In this document: one piece after another, positions 1-10,908 of the stretch | Layout of the letters: the number at the start of each line of letters is the position of its first letter | How positions within the stretch are numbered: position 1 is the first letter of the stretch | Origin: Bedellia somnulentella | Lineage: Eukaryota; Arthropoda; Insecta; Lepidoptera; Bedelliidae | NCBI GenBank assembly: GCA_963576735.1 | Contig: OY755184.1 | Location: 7,068,001-7,132,000, forward strand | Direction of reading: 5' to 3' | Length of the DNA: 64,000 nucleotides | Notes under the pieces: generated by a model | Told to the model about the DNA's origin: nothing | The model's input: the letters and a program-made list of their open reading frames with translations, nothing else | Databases searched by the model: none | Made by a program: the position numbers and the translations under genes

Positions 1-7
1 ATTACTA

Positions 8-205
8 GTTTCAGCTTAGAATAGCACCAACTCATTTATTCCAGTTGGGTTCGTATGAGGTGATTGCCAATGACGGGTTTTAAGTGATTATTAGGCAAAG
101 TGGTTGGAGATCTATGACCAAAACTCTTATTTTAACAATCTTTTTGCCACTTATCATTCAAAAGGGGCGGAAAAAATTCTTAGTCTGAAGGTATGCCTAC
201 CTTTT
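8..205 (+). repeat. Family A SINE, degenerate
   Basis: It follows the order of family A (CAGCTTAGAATAGCAC head, then GTGGTTGGAGA, then CTTATTTTAACAATCTTTTTGCCAC) but is heavily mutated. It lacks the clean CGTGAGTATATG tail. Confidence 0.5.
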
Positions 206-705
206 ACAGGTTTTAAAGTTATATACAGAGCGGAAAAAGGTTACTATGTTAAAGTCTACTTTGGTTTTCATCGAAAATAATTCAATAAGTGTGTCACTGT
301 TTCCAAGTTCGTTGTATAAATATCCAAAATTCATAATATTTGTGGTTATTAAAGTCTTATTTTTTACAAAACTCGCATAAGACGTTCCATAATACATTCC
401 TCATACTTATGGTACCGAATTATGTATACCCGGCTGAAAAATTATTTCCAAAGACTAGGCTGCATGTTATATTAAAACTTTAGCCTATTCAACAACAACC
501 TAATAAGAGTAAAAATATAACAGAAAAAAGTTTACTTTATTTTATTGTTTTCTTTGTTTATAAAAGTTTGTTTCATTTAAAATTTAAAATTCACTGTGAT
601 TTATTTTATTAATAGCAAATAGTGATTGTTGAAACTGTTATTGAAGTGTTGCGCTGTGTAATAATAAGTTTATTATACAGTGTTAGTTCGGTTGGTATTT
701 TTGTG

Positions 706-725
706 ATGAAGAAGACGAAGAAGGT
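706..725 (+). other. Possible start codon plus splice donor
   Basis: An ATG followed by four lysine codons and one threonine codon runs directly into AAG|GTATGT at 723/724, a strong donor. It could be the first exon of an unseen transcript or an alternative leader exon of the main gene. No partner acceptor can be assigned, so this is weak. Confidence 0.15.
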
Positions 726-796
726 ATGTTTTATGTTTTTTTAGAATTTATATGTTAAGGTATTTTGAATAGTGATATTAACTTTTAACGGTATTA

Positions 797-985
797 AGGG
801 CGTAAGGCGTAAGACGTTTATTAAGGTAATTTTTGGGCGTTGTGGTTGGTGACCCATTACCAACAACCTTTATTTTACCACCTTTTCCCCATTCATTTTA
901 CCAAAGGTGAAAGAGGAATTTCTAATTCCTTAGCTCTGGCTACCCCTTCTATGGATTTTTAGCCGTAAGTATATGTATCTATGTG
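797..985 (+). repeat. Family A SINE, 5'-truncated
   Basis: It holds the TTTTTGGGCG, GGTTGGTGACCCATTACC, TTAGCTCTGGCTACCCCTTC and GCCGTAAGTATATGTAT blocks of family A. The GTCGGCTTAGAAT head is missing, as expected for incomplete reverse transcription. Confidence 0.7.
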
Positions 986-989
986 TGAT

Positions 990-2552
990 GTTAAGTTGTT
1001 TATGCTTTATGTTCATAAATTGTTTTATTAAATACGCCGTATGGTAACTTTTGTTTCTGTGACTTTTACGTGACCATTACTGCTGTGTTTGTACCCGCTA
1101 AAGTATAAAAACTGTTCAACGCCCCGACAATATCATTAACTTTAATAACAAAGAAATCTCAGTAAGGAACCTTAGGCTTGGCACGACTATATCAAGATTT
1201 CATAACTTTTTTACAGAATGTTTTTGGTATAATTCCTCTTTATTTTGTAGAAACCTGGTTTTATTCAATAATTTTATTTGATTATTATATTTGACACAGT
1301 TTATTTCTTTTTTATTATTTCTGAAATAAAGAATTTCTAATTTAGTGATTACAATCAAAATTTAATCATAATAATATAAAATGCGTTGGACTAAGAGTGG
1401 CTGTGATACCCGCATACCTCGCTAGATGGCGCTGACTATTAAATTTAGTTTTTGACATCAAATAAAGCGGCCAACCAAGATAAATATTTTTTGGAAATAC
1501 GATATGTCGACCCCTAACAGTTTGGTTGGCTTCTTGAGTTTTCTAATCAGGCTCACTAGGTACTCCAGATCTTCGATTACCCTATTTTTTATAGTTTTCC
1601 CTTCAATTGGCTACTTGTGGTCCGCCCCCGGCTTTGCACTGAGATGGTGTGAAGTGAAGTAATTTTCACTACTTGCCCCCTGTAATATTTAGCGTTATGA
1701 TATATAGCCTATGTTGCTTCTGAAAGGGTTAGGTTTCCAACGGTGGTTTTTTTTTAAATCTGCTTTCTTTTGAGCCTGTTCGTTACAACCAAGCAAAGTT
1801 TTCTTATTCTTCTTTATAGTGTACTCTAAGTCTATACTAAATTTCAGGTTACTGAGTAAATGGGAAGTACTAGTTCTATTTTGATGATAATGAGTGAGTG
1901 TGTGTCACAAATGCGAAACATTCTTTTCGCTTAACTTTTGAACTTAATGGCCTACAGACTTGAAATTTTGGATTTTAAGTATGAATTTATAGCTTACTGA
2001 ATAATAAAAAAATTGCGTCCTGGTCTTATGCAGAGGTTCTCAAATAGGGGTCTGAAAATGCGGCGAAATGGTTCCAGTAAAGTAAAGTATGGTATTAGCT
2101 TCGCGCTAGACTTGGCGGGGCGCTGCCGTACCCCCAAATTACGTTACGATTAAGAAGAAAAAATACACGACGTTTTCTCAGAAATGGACTATATAGGTAG
2201 GTGATATAATTATAACGTTCAGAAAAAAATACTGTGATGGATGACCATTTTTTTAGCCTGTATAGTATGCATGTCTAATATTGCTTTAAGCAGGTTAAAT
2301 TTACTCGGTGGAAAACTATATAATAATAAATGAATATGATTGTGAAAAGACTTCAAAATACTAGAATCATCTTTTTTTATTTCATGACATAATATTTTTT
2401 GCGTAATTATGCGGATTTTGCATGTTACTGATAACATTCTATCTCGTTTGTATTTTTTTTGTGAAGCCATATTTTTAATCAAGTAAAGATTAGTCCCAGA
2501 ACAGTTGATAATCATGATATTTTTTTTTTATATTTATTTATATTCAATACAA
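990..2552. other. Unique AT-rich sequence, no gene seen
   Basis: There is no convincing coding frame, RNA gene or repeat. The only departures from AT-rich background are short GC-richer patches near 1,390-1,440 and 2,050-2,150. Confidence 0.5.
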
Positions 2553-2640
2553 ACAAATATGCTCACGACTGTTTATCCCTAAAAGGGGGTGGCCAAAGAT
2601 ACAGAATTATTAATTCACCAGCTGTGTTTGAAAGGTTTAA
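2553..2640 (-). repeat. Family A SINE fragment, degenerate
   Basis: Read on the minus strand it resembles the 3' third of family A (CTCACGACTG, ATCCCTAAAAGGGGGTGGCC and AATTATTAATTCACCAGC on the plus strand). It is strongly decayed. Confidence 0.4.
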
Positions 2641-3363
2641 ATCAAATAAGATTATATATAATTTATTTATGATATAGATTTAACTTTAAAATTTCAAAAA
2701 CCATGCCAGAAACAGCGCAGTTACGTTGCAAAAAGCTCCATCTTGTAGAGGATATAATACGATTAAATTAAATTTTCTCAAGTAAGAAATCTCAAAGGGC
2801 CCGTCGGTAAAGCCAGCAATATCTTGAAGCGAGCACTGCTGCTGTAAAGGTTCCGGTGGTCGTTTAAGTCAGCTCTTACAGTTTTCGATCTTTTTCTTCT
2901 GTAACGGTCGGCTAGTATAAGAAAGTCGGTGAAAGAAAGATTGCCCTTTAATGCCGGATTCGGAATTGTGAATCGGAAAATGACCCGTAGTTGAGTTCGG
3001 CTAAAATGTCCAGTAATAACGGGAGATCTATTCTTAAGTCACACTAATATTGAATTGTACAGAACTGTTGTATTTTGCTACAGTACTCGTTGTAATCATT
3101 TTCTAAAGAGGTTTTGTTTCTAAGTTATTTCATTTAACAATATTGCTACTTTTACTTACCTAGTGCCAGAAAAATTGGTACGCAAAAATATAGAGGCAAC
3201 TATCTATTAATTAAATACCCAGATTTTTACATACTATTTATTATATTTGTTCGATATGGCATTAATTTTTTTTTTCTGTTAGCATTTTAATAATGAAGTT
3301 TTTTTTCGCATTGTCGTGAGACTTAATATCGTTATTCATATTTTCCGGTTATCGGTATACTAG
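2641..3363. other. Unique sequence, no gene seen
   Basis: No open frame with gene-like composition was found. A more balanced-composition patch at about 2,790-3,030 was checked on both strands and gave no recognisable protein. Confidence 0.45.
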
Positions 3364-3678
3364 TGGTGATAGCTCACCGCTTACCATGCAGACGATTAAG
3401 GTTCAAATCACGGGTCGGGCCTACAAATTCTAAAGACATATGTGTGGTTAATTTATATGGTTGTTAACGGTGAGGAAAAACATCGTGGGCAAATTTGTAC
3501 TTAGTCATGGACAGTGTGTTTGTACAAAACGGCGATAGGACTGCCTCCTTTTACGTGTGTACATTGTCCAAGCAAACCGTGGGTACTCTGAACACCTGGT
3601 GACATGCCAGGTGATTTTCAGAAGTATTAGTACCTCTGCCAACCCCTTCGGGGATATACGAAGTGATCGTTTGAATCC
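3364..3678 (+). mobile_element. Family B SINE (tRNA-like head)
   Basis: The head has GTGATAGCTCACCGC (decayed A box) and AGGTTCAAATC (B box), expected for an internal RNA polymerase III promoter. The body carries TGTGTGGTTAATTTAT, ACAAAACGGCGATAGG and CTCTGCCAACCCCTTCGGGG. A deletion has removed part of the A-box side. Confidence 0.8.
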
Positions 3679-4182
3679 ACTAGTTTTTTAATAATATTTT
3701 ATGCCTCATTTTATCACAACATTTTGTTATTTCGAATAAATACATAAGATTCAAAAAGAAAATTAGACAAACAATGAAAACATTGATATTTTAAAAGCTT
3801 ATTATTCCGGTAATTAGTATGTCATAAAATAACCTGAATTCCCCCACTTTTAATTGACATGAAAATTCCTTAGTTACACGGAATGATTTTCACCCTTTTT
3901 GAATGAGACAATGCGTTATGGAAATTTGACGGAGCAAAGAGAAATAAAGAGAAGTGCCAACTTTCCAATGAAGATGTCGCAATTAATTTTCGATAAAATT
4001 TAGCTCGTTAACGTCGCAAAATTTCAGTTGTTCGAAGGGACTCTAATTGAAATGTGTCAAAGTTTTTTCATTAAGAGTATAGTTTAAATAAATGCCAATT
4101 ATATTATGAACTCATTAAATTAAATTAAATACCTGAAAATTCCTATTTTACTTGGAAAATTTAATTCGAATTAACGTTACCT

Positions 4183-4286
4183 TAGGTATATCCCCGAAGT
4201 GATGGCAAAGTTACTAATACGTCTAAATATCGCTAAATATGTTGGTGACCTGGTGTTTTCTAATTACCCTCGTTTTGCTTGGAAAA
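4183..4286 (-). repeat. Family B SINE remnant
   Basis: Plus-strand blocks GGTATATCCCCGAAGTGATGG, GTGACCTGGTGTT and CGTTTTGCTTGGA are the reverse complement of the 3' half of family B, with decayed sequence between them. Confidence 0.45.
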
Positions 4287-4410
4287 TTATTTAACGTGAT
4301 AGTGTCGCAGAGAAAAGTTTTTACAGGAATAAGACCACAAAGCATTTACGCACAAAATGTTCTAATTACTTACTATTTGCACGACATATATATACAGACA
4401 CGATCGAAAG

Positions 4411-4778
4411 ACGACATGATAGTCCAGTGGGTAGAACACCCGCCCGAAAACAGAAGGGCGTGAGTTCCAATCCTGAGTCGGGCCTACACCAATTTGTCTT
4501 TTCTAGAGTCATATGTGTGGTTAATTTATCATGGTTGTTAACGGTGAGGGAAAACATCATCGTGAGGAAACCCACATGGCTGAGTTGTACTTAGTCATGT
4601 GACAGTGTATTCGTACAAAACGGCGATAGGCCTGCCCCCTATCACGTGAGTACACTGTCTAAGCAAAACGTGGGTACCTTCTCTGGACACTAGATGGCGC
4701 TGCCATGTGAGTTCAGAAGTATTAGTACCTCTGCCAACCCCTTCGGGGATAAACGGCGTGAACGTTTATGTATGTATG
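4411..4778 (+). mobile_element. Family B SINE, second subfamily, full length
   Basis: The tRNA-like head is GACATGATAGTCCAGTGGGT, with GAGTTCCAATCC at the B-box position. This head differs from the other B copies, and the body carries ACTAGATGGCGCTGCCATGT instead of the usual CACCAGGTGACA block. It ends CGGCGTGAACGTTTATGTAT plus TATG repeats. The same subfamily recurs near 31.9 kb and 44.0 kb. Confidence 0.9.
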
Positions 4779-5191
4779 TTATGTTTACTATTTGCAAACA
4801 CGATTTACTCATAAATGATACTCCCACTGCACAGCCATCATTTTGCAGGTACTAAAATTACTTACTTATACAATGAAGTCATTGAATAAAGTAAGAATTT
4901 TTAAGTCACATTTGCTAACATAAAAACGAAAACATAGATTCGGACTATAATTAAATACAAAATCAAATGTCGAAATGAGACATTTTTATCTACTGGTTGG
5001 AAGTATAAAACATTTATATTCGAATTTCTAGACAATTCTTTCGTATTTGTTTCCATAAACCAACAAATTTAAAAGGCTGAAAAGAATCTGCTTTTGATAC
5101 ATATGTCGTGGCCATATCGTAGATTTGAACACATCGTGAAATGATCGATCACTTTATGAAATAGTCGTATTTCATGAAATGTTCAACTGTT

Positions 5192-5451
5192 GTGAAAATC
5201 AGTGTTGTGAGGTATTCATTTACTTCACAACGATAATGCTGAGGCAGCTTCCAAATTCGTTGCTACTACGCAGGTTATACGGCTATAGTTTTTTTTTCTT
5301 TTATATCTTGGAATTAGTGTGTATGATATCGTCTTTTTATTATTATTTTTCTGTGTGTTTGTATATACTTATTTTTGTGCTGTGTTTTCCTTTGTACGTG
5401 TGTAGCAGCGAATAAATGTTTTTCTTTCTTTCTTTCTTTCTTTCTTTCTTT
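5192..5451 (+). mobile_element. Nested retroposon X with (CTTT)n tail
   Basis: The DNA transposon copy near 13.7 kb runs straight from TTCAACTGTT into TATTGGCC, while here about 260 bp interrupt it. The insert contains GAAAATCAGTGTTGTGAGG, a near-terminal AATAAATGTTTTT, and ends in seven or more CTTT units, the tail of a target-primed retroposon. A related copy lies in reverse orientation just outside the transposon (5976-6198). Confidence 0.65.
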
Positions 5452-5626
5452 TATTGGCCACATCGTGATGTGGTTTGGGCAGATCAATGATAAGAAATCG
5501 TTTCTCGATATGGCCAACTAAACGCGCGGCCTCTTCATGAAATGGTTAAGATTATTTGGTCATATCGTAAAGTAGTCACATTAATTACCGGTAGAGGCGC
5601 TGAAAACGCTTTGTTTATGTGTGAAG

Positions 5627-5842
5627 ATGGCGGCCACTGTCAAAAATGTTATTTCTTGCAGTAAAAAAGTTAATTATTTGCTATTAAACGAAGAAGAAAG
5701 TGATTGCAAAAGAGTTTTCGACGAAAAGGTTCTCGAGTATTTTGCAAATTACGAAAAAACTGAGAAATATGTTAAAAAACCGTTGAGTTTGGATCGCATT
5801 TCACAGGTCGCCCTATTCTACGATCTGGCCAAGCGTGGATGA
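5627..5842 (+). other. Short open frame inside the DNA transposon
   Basis: An ATG-initiated frame of about 71 residues, rich in K, E and D (contains EEESDCKRVFDEKV), lies in the middle of the element. Copy 2 carries the same sequence with a 2-nt insertion just after the ATG and an in-frame stop, so there it is broken. It could be a leftover piece of transposase or a captured host exon. I do not recognise the family and see no catalytic motif. Confidence 0.4.
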
Positions 5843-5975
5843 TTAAATCGTGAAACGTTGACGATTTTATGATCTGGTCAAATTAAGTTGGCCACATCAT
5901 GAAATGTGACTATTTCATGAAATGATCGATCATTTCATGATGTGTTCAAATCTACGATATGGCCACGACACATAC

Positions 5976-6198
5976 ACAATAGAAAGAAGAAAGAAAGAAA
6001 AAACGTTTAATTGTTGCCAGTCGCACATGAACATGTAAATATTTTCACAAAATAAATGAAGGAAAAAAACATTCAATAATTAAAACAGTGTTGATATCAC
6101 ATAATGCGCGAAAACAACAAAATAGCGTCTGACTCAGCGTTGTCGTTGTAAGTTTTACCTCACAACACTGATTTTCAGGCAGCGCCAGACTTGTAGTG
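5976..6198 (-). mobile_element. Retroposon X, reverse copy
   Basis: Read on the minus strand it has CTGAAAATCAGTGTTGTGAGG at its 5' side and ends near AACGTTTTTTCTTTCTTTC, matching the copy nested at 5192-5451. It abuts the right end of DNA transposon copy 1. Confidence 0.6.
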
Positions 6199-7092
6199 AC
6201 ACACGGACCATACATAAATTTAAATCACTACAGCCAATTGATTGTAAAACATAACAAAAAAAATATCAGTGCAAAAATGTGCTGATTTCATAAATATGAT
6301 ACAAAAGTATAAAAATAAGATATTTTAGTACTTACATACTGAAAAAGAATACAATAAATCATATATAGCAAATCAATAATAACTTAAATAACAAATCATA
6401 AAACCGTACAACAAAAACTTGATGCAAGCAAAACCGCAAGAAATAAGTAGGTTAATAACAAACTAAAGAAACTTTCTAGGAACAAAATGTCTACAAATTA
6501 TTCAGAGAAGTAAGCATTGTTAATGTAACTTAAAACATTGTTCAATCTTAAATTATGGATGAACGTTAATTAAAAACTTGGCTCAGACGTGCGCTGCTCA
6601 CTCTTATTACGTTCACTCAATAATGTTATAAAATACGAGAGGTACTCCTGTTTCATAATTAGGCAAAAACATTTTACGTTTTATTTATTGGGATTCGATA
6701 TAAGTTACTATTTTAAATATGTTTTACATTCTGTGTGTTAAAATTATGTTAATGAATTGGTTTGGTTTCTATATTAGTTTACCTTTCAAATATTTCACAT
6801 TTATTTTGTATCGCAATTTAATATTTTGATAAATTATTTGTGCAAAAAAAAATTACAATCATACGCTGCTTATATAATATTATGTTTCTTTTTAATGGAT
6901 AACAGTTCTGTGAGCATTCATTTCATCGCAATATCATATTTCAGTCGTTTTTTCAATATGTTGTTAAAGGAAAATTAAATCTATAAAGCTATGTCCGTAT
7001 TCATTTAGAATACGGACACAGCCCATAGATCATGTTAACACCTAAATGGATTATTACAGACTTTTGGTAAGGTAAATAAGTAGACGAAGCTA
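6199..7092. other. Unique AT-rich sequence with one hairpin
   Basis: No gene was found. At 6987-7022 a near-perfect 15-bp stem (GCTATGTCCGTATTC against GAATACGGACACAGC) has a 5-nt loop. This is too short to call an element. Confidence 0.45.
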
Positions 7093-7178
7093 GACATGTT
7101 TGCCAGGATCGTGCAAAATGGCGATCGATAGTCTCTGCCTACCTCGATGGGAAAAAATGGCGTGAGTATGTGTATGCG
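7093..7178 (+). repeat. Family C LINE 3' end
   Basis: It contains GCCAGGATCGTGCAAAATGG, CGATCGATAGTCTCTGCCTA and ATGGCGTGAGTATGTGTATG, the last 85 nt of the C LINE. Confidence 0.75.
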
Positions 7179-7380
7179 GGGCGGGGATCGGTGCTAAAAG
7201 CAAGTATCCTAAACACTCTCTCGAAAATTGACAGTCAGTCAGTCACGGAGTAATTTTGGCAGATTCAGTTTGCAACCCAACACTAAATATATTACGCATC
7301 TTTTCCCAATATTCGTGACTGGTGCCTGATAAATCTGTTTCTATCTTGAAAGGAGAAAAGCTAAAAATATATCAGCACTA

Positions 7381-7506
7381 GTAGCATGAGGCTTGTGAGA
7401 GCAAATATGTCACATGAGAAGTCAGAAATTGACAGTTTGCTCATACAAAATCTGTCAGTATCTCACTCCTCATATGACATACTCGCTCTCACACACCTCA
7501 TGCTAC
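7381..7506. mobile_element. Fold-back (MITE-like) element, 126 bp
   Basis: The first 42 nt, starting GTAGCATGAGGCTTGTGAGA, pair with the last 42 nt, ending TCACACACCTCATGCTAC, with few mismatches and a short centre. An open frame crossing it is a by-product of the palindrome. No clear target duplication is visible. Confidence 0.72.
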
Positions 7507-8104
7507 GGAGGCGGTTATTGAGATATTTGTCGAGGAAGGTAATAAGAAAAACTCTATATTCCACATTAAGAACTAATCATTTACAAAAATACAAAAATAG
7601 TTTTACTAAGAAGTTTTAACATTTTTGTTTCTCATTTATTTTGCAGTCTTACTATATTTATGTTTCAGTTTCAATTACCATAGAACGTATTGTTTATATA
7701 ATTCAGTGCAATACTAAAACTGTATCTATAATTATAGTTTACAAAATATATCATTCCAGAAAATAATTTTCACACGGTATGTATAAAACTGACAGCCTCT
7801 CAACATTTCCTATTTCGAAATAAACAAAATCCCTCAAATTCAAATCATCGTTAGGGATTACAACTTTAAATCGCTTCTATGAGTATAGCAGACTTGAGCG
7901 TCGGCACGGACGGGTGGCAATGTGTGGGTAAATCACTAACACCGCCTGGTGTGCACATCATTTACAAACCCAAAAACGTTACTCTCTCACTCCCTCCCGT
8001 GTAACCTTTCGGTGTGTGCGTGCCTTGCTTATACGGATACTCTTGCGAGCTCTTTTTTACATGGGTGTGTGTGACCGATCCGGGACTTTGTCGTAGTCTC
8101 CGTC

Positions 8105-8463
8105 AGTGTTGAGTGAATCGTAGCTCGTCTACGAACGTGTCTACGCCGTAGCTCTTCCGTAGCGCCGGCGAAATTCTGGCGTTACGTCCAAAGACAATAG
8201 AACATACCTTTTGTTTTTTTTTGTGAAGTTTTTTCGCTTTTGCTGGGAACAATAATTTAGTACTGTCGTTATATTTGTATGTGAATCTATGATGGTCATC
8301 TGTTTTAATTGTCCTGCTAAGTTTGAATTCTCATAACTGTGTAAAAATTAAATAACCGCCGCTACATTTAACTAGGGTAGAGTGATTTTTCGTGTTTTCT
8401 GATCGAACTGTACTATTTTGGACTTGTTGGCAATGGACTTTTGAAATCAATTCTTGTTAAAAG
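8105..8463 (+). promoter_or_regulatory. Candidate promoter and non-coding first exon
   Basis: The segment from about 7,900 to 8,200 is clearly GC-richer than its surroundings, and CCGTCAGTGTTG near 8,103 resembles the arthropod initiator TCAGTY. The block ends at AAAAG|GTATGT (8463/8464), a strong donor. The coding exon at 37.5 kb starts behind a splice acceptor, so an upstream leader exon must exist, and this is the best candidate. That would make a 29-kb first intron. It holds short upstream ATGs, for example ATGGACTTTTGA. Confidence 0.3.
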
Positions 8464-9828
8464 GTATGTGTTGTGTTTACTAGTTTGAAATAATTGTATT
8501 TTGTGATATGATATAATAAGCATAAAGGTTTGGGTTGTGTAACCTAAAGAAATAATAAATGAATAACTTTCATGAATGACGTTTGAAACATAATTATGTA
8601 TTAAGGTAAAATTAAGAACATATTACCGAATAACTTTTGAAAACATTACTCGAAAACTTACATTTATTTCACTTTTATCTGTATTTCCTATAATTATTAT
8701 TACTATAAAAGCTAAAAAGAGTATTTCAAATAATCTGTTTTGTAGAGAAGTTTCAGATTCGAAATTAATTGAGAGTAACTTAAAAAAAAAAGGTTTTTTG
8801 TAATTTATAACCACATTTGTGTTTTCCTTGAAACTGATTAACAAAACAATTCCAAGTCTTAGTAAAACGTTATAATTTTGGTAAATACAACAAATTTGCT
8901 ATCGAATTTCAAAAAATATATCGGTACATATTTTTTATAAAAATAAAATATTAACATGAATAATGTTTTTAAACAGCTTTTTTCTTAAGCTGACGTTGAG
9001 GACAAAATAATAATGTTTTTGGTTTGATCCTAATTTAAAGTTATCCGTGAAAGCATTGGACGTGACCGAGCAATGAAACCGCCAAAACTTTCGACTTAAT
9101 CATTAATCTTATTGCCTCAAACGTAAAGAATGTATTAAAAAGAAAATAATTGGAGTTTGGGACGGCATTGGCAACAAATTTCAAAAGTCGAATCGTTTAT
9201 CTTCCCTAAGTAATCTTTCACGGTATAACAAAATTTGAAAAAAACTAATTTATGTTTCTTTTGCTTTAGTGATTAACGAATCTAATAGTATAATTTTACG
9301 AGTAATATTATATCTTAGCCACTGTTAAAAATGAAAGAAAAGAGTTTTTCTACAAAATAAACTGTATAAAGGAAAATGTGGTCTATTTAAAACATTGTGA
9401 AAATGTTTGTAATGTAAAGAAAATCTCAGTCAAAACTAAAACCTACCTACTCAAACCTATATAATTTCAAAAATATGCTGGTGCTTTGATGGCATTCCAT
9501 ACTCATTGAAAAACCAAAACTATATAAGCCATTTTCCTTACACAAGAATCTAAAAGGGTATTCGCATTGATAAGACAAATGTACGTCAAGATATGGTAAC
9601 ATATTTTGAATAAAAAATTTCAAAATTATTTTGCTGACAAAATATTTTTTCTAATCAAAAACCAATATTGGACATGTACAAGTCAAGGTGAATTTTTAGT
9701 CATTCACTTGTAGTCTAGATAAACATAAGATTTATAGTTCAAAAAGAAATCGATTCTATAATTGTCAAATGAGAAAATTTAATGCAATTTAAAACTAAAT
9801 TTCGAATATTGTGTATAATGTATAATGT
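8464..9828. other. Unique AT-rich sequence, no gene seen
   Basis: Only short open frames of biased AT composition are present, with no recognisable protein or repeat. It may be the start of a very long first intron. Confidence 0.45.
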
Positions 9829-10063
9829 TGTGTAGTGTCGGTTTAGAATAGCAATACCCCATTTCTTCCCATTGGTGATCGTAAGAGGCGACTAAGGGTA
9901 TCAGGGCTTTTTAAGTAATATTTGGGCAATGCGGTTAGAGACCGATCACCAAAAACATTTATTTTACAATCTTTTCCCTATATTACTTCCAAAAGTAGCT
10001 GAAGGATTTTCTGATTCTGTAGCTCTGGCAACCCCTTTTAAGGATTAGGCGTGGTTATATATA
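9829..10063 (+). mobile_element. Family A SINE, near full length
   Basis: It starts TGTGTAGTGTCGGTTTAGAA and keeps the GTAAGAGGCGACTAAGGGTA and CCAAAAGTAGCTGAAGGA blocks. The tail has decayed to GCGTGGTTATATATA. Confidence 0.8.
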
Positions 10064-10756
10064 TTTGTGATTCAATAAAAGCTCTAATATTTTTATGTCT
10101 AGTAGAACGCAGCGAAAATCGAATTACAAAAGCGCAACGTAGCCGGTAACATTACCGGGTTGTGTTCAACAAAGGTTCGTTCATTTAGACCGATACAGCG
10201 ATTCATTGCGACTATTGTTCCAGACTGTGACGTTACACAATAGGAATACAGCTAGTTCCTACGTAGCCTACTTAAATGCAACTGAGGTTGACAATAACAG
10301 CAGAATATGTTCGATACGAGTTTGCAATAGCAAGTTCTTGAACAGGAAACGTATCGGTGAAAATGGCGTGTGGATGGAACAAATAATTTTCCTTTTCTTC
10401 TTTTCATTCAATTTGGTTCTGTGATAATTAGTGTGATATGATAGGAATATTTATAGTTTGTACGTAAGCGTTTGTATATTGTTTGTAAGAGATTATAATT
10501 TTTAGAGCAACCAGTATGACTTGATGTGACAATCTAGACGACAAAATTGGGTAATGTCATTAATGAAGAACGGATCTGACCAAGGTTTATTCGCTTATGC
10601 ACTAATGGATCCACACCATTATCTGTAAAAGCCACAAAAAACTTATATATTGTATCGGGGAACCTATTTTTTTAAATGTAATATTCCTTCAAATTCTGTG
10701 AATATTTCAGTCGTTAAATATCGAGCAAAACTTGGAACACCGTCAAAACTTCATTT

Positions 10757-10908
10757 ACTCATACATACGTATACTCACGCCGTTATATTCCCATTGGGGT
10801 AGGGTAGATGCTATCGATCGCCACTTTGTACAATCCTGGCAAATCTCTCTAGCTTTGTCTACATCCATCATTCTTTTCATACATGCTCTTTTATTCTTCA
10901 TACTTTAT
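10757..10908 (-). mobile_element. Family C LINE, 3' fragment
   Basis: Reverse complement of the C 3' end: CATACGTATACTCACGCCGT, then CCATTGGGGTAGGG, then CGATCGCCACTTTGTACAAT, continuing into the coding 3' part (CATCATTCTTTTCATACATG). Confidence 0.75.

Larger units (their letters stand above)
5104..5970. mobile_element. TIR DNA transposon, copy 1 (4-bp TSD CATA)
   Basis: The ends are TGTCGTGGCCATATCGTAGA and its reverse complement, with inverted similarity continuing inward for about 60 bp (including ATGATCGATCAT). The element is flanked on both sides by CATA (5100-5103 and 5971-5974). A second copy near 13.7 kb has the same ends and its own 4-bp duplication. A retroposon of about 260 bp is nested inside; without it this copy would be about 607 bp, close to the 603 bp of copy 2. 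A 4-bp duplication argues against Tc1/mariner (TA) and hAT (8 bp). I cannot assign the superfamily. Confidence 0.88.

Noticed and set aside
5412..5452. CTTT microsatellite as a separate feature
   Set aside because: It is the 3' tail of the nested retroposon and explained by it.
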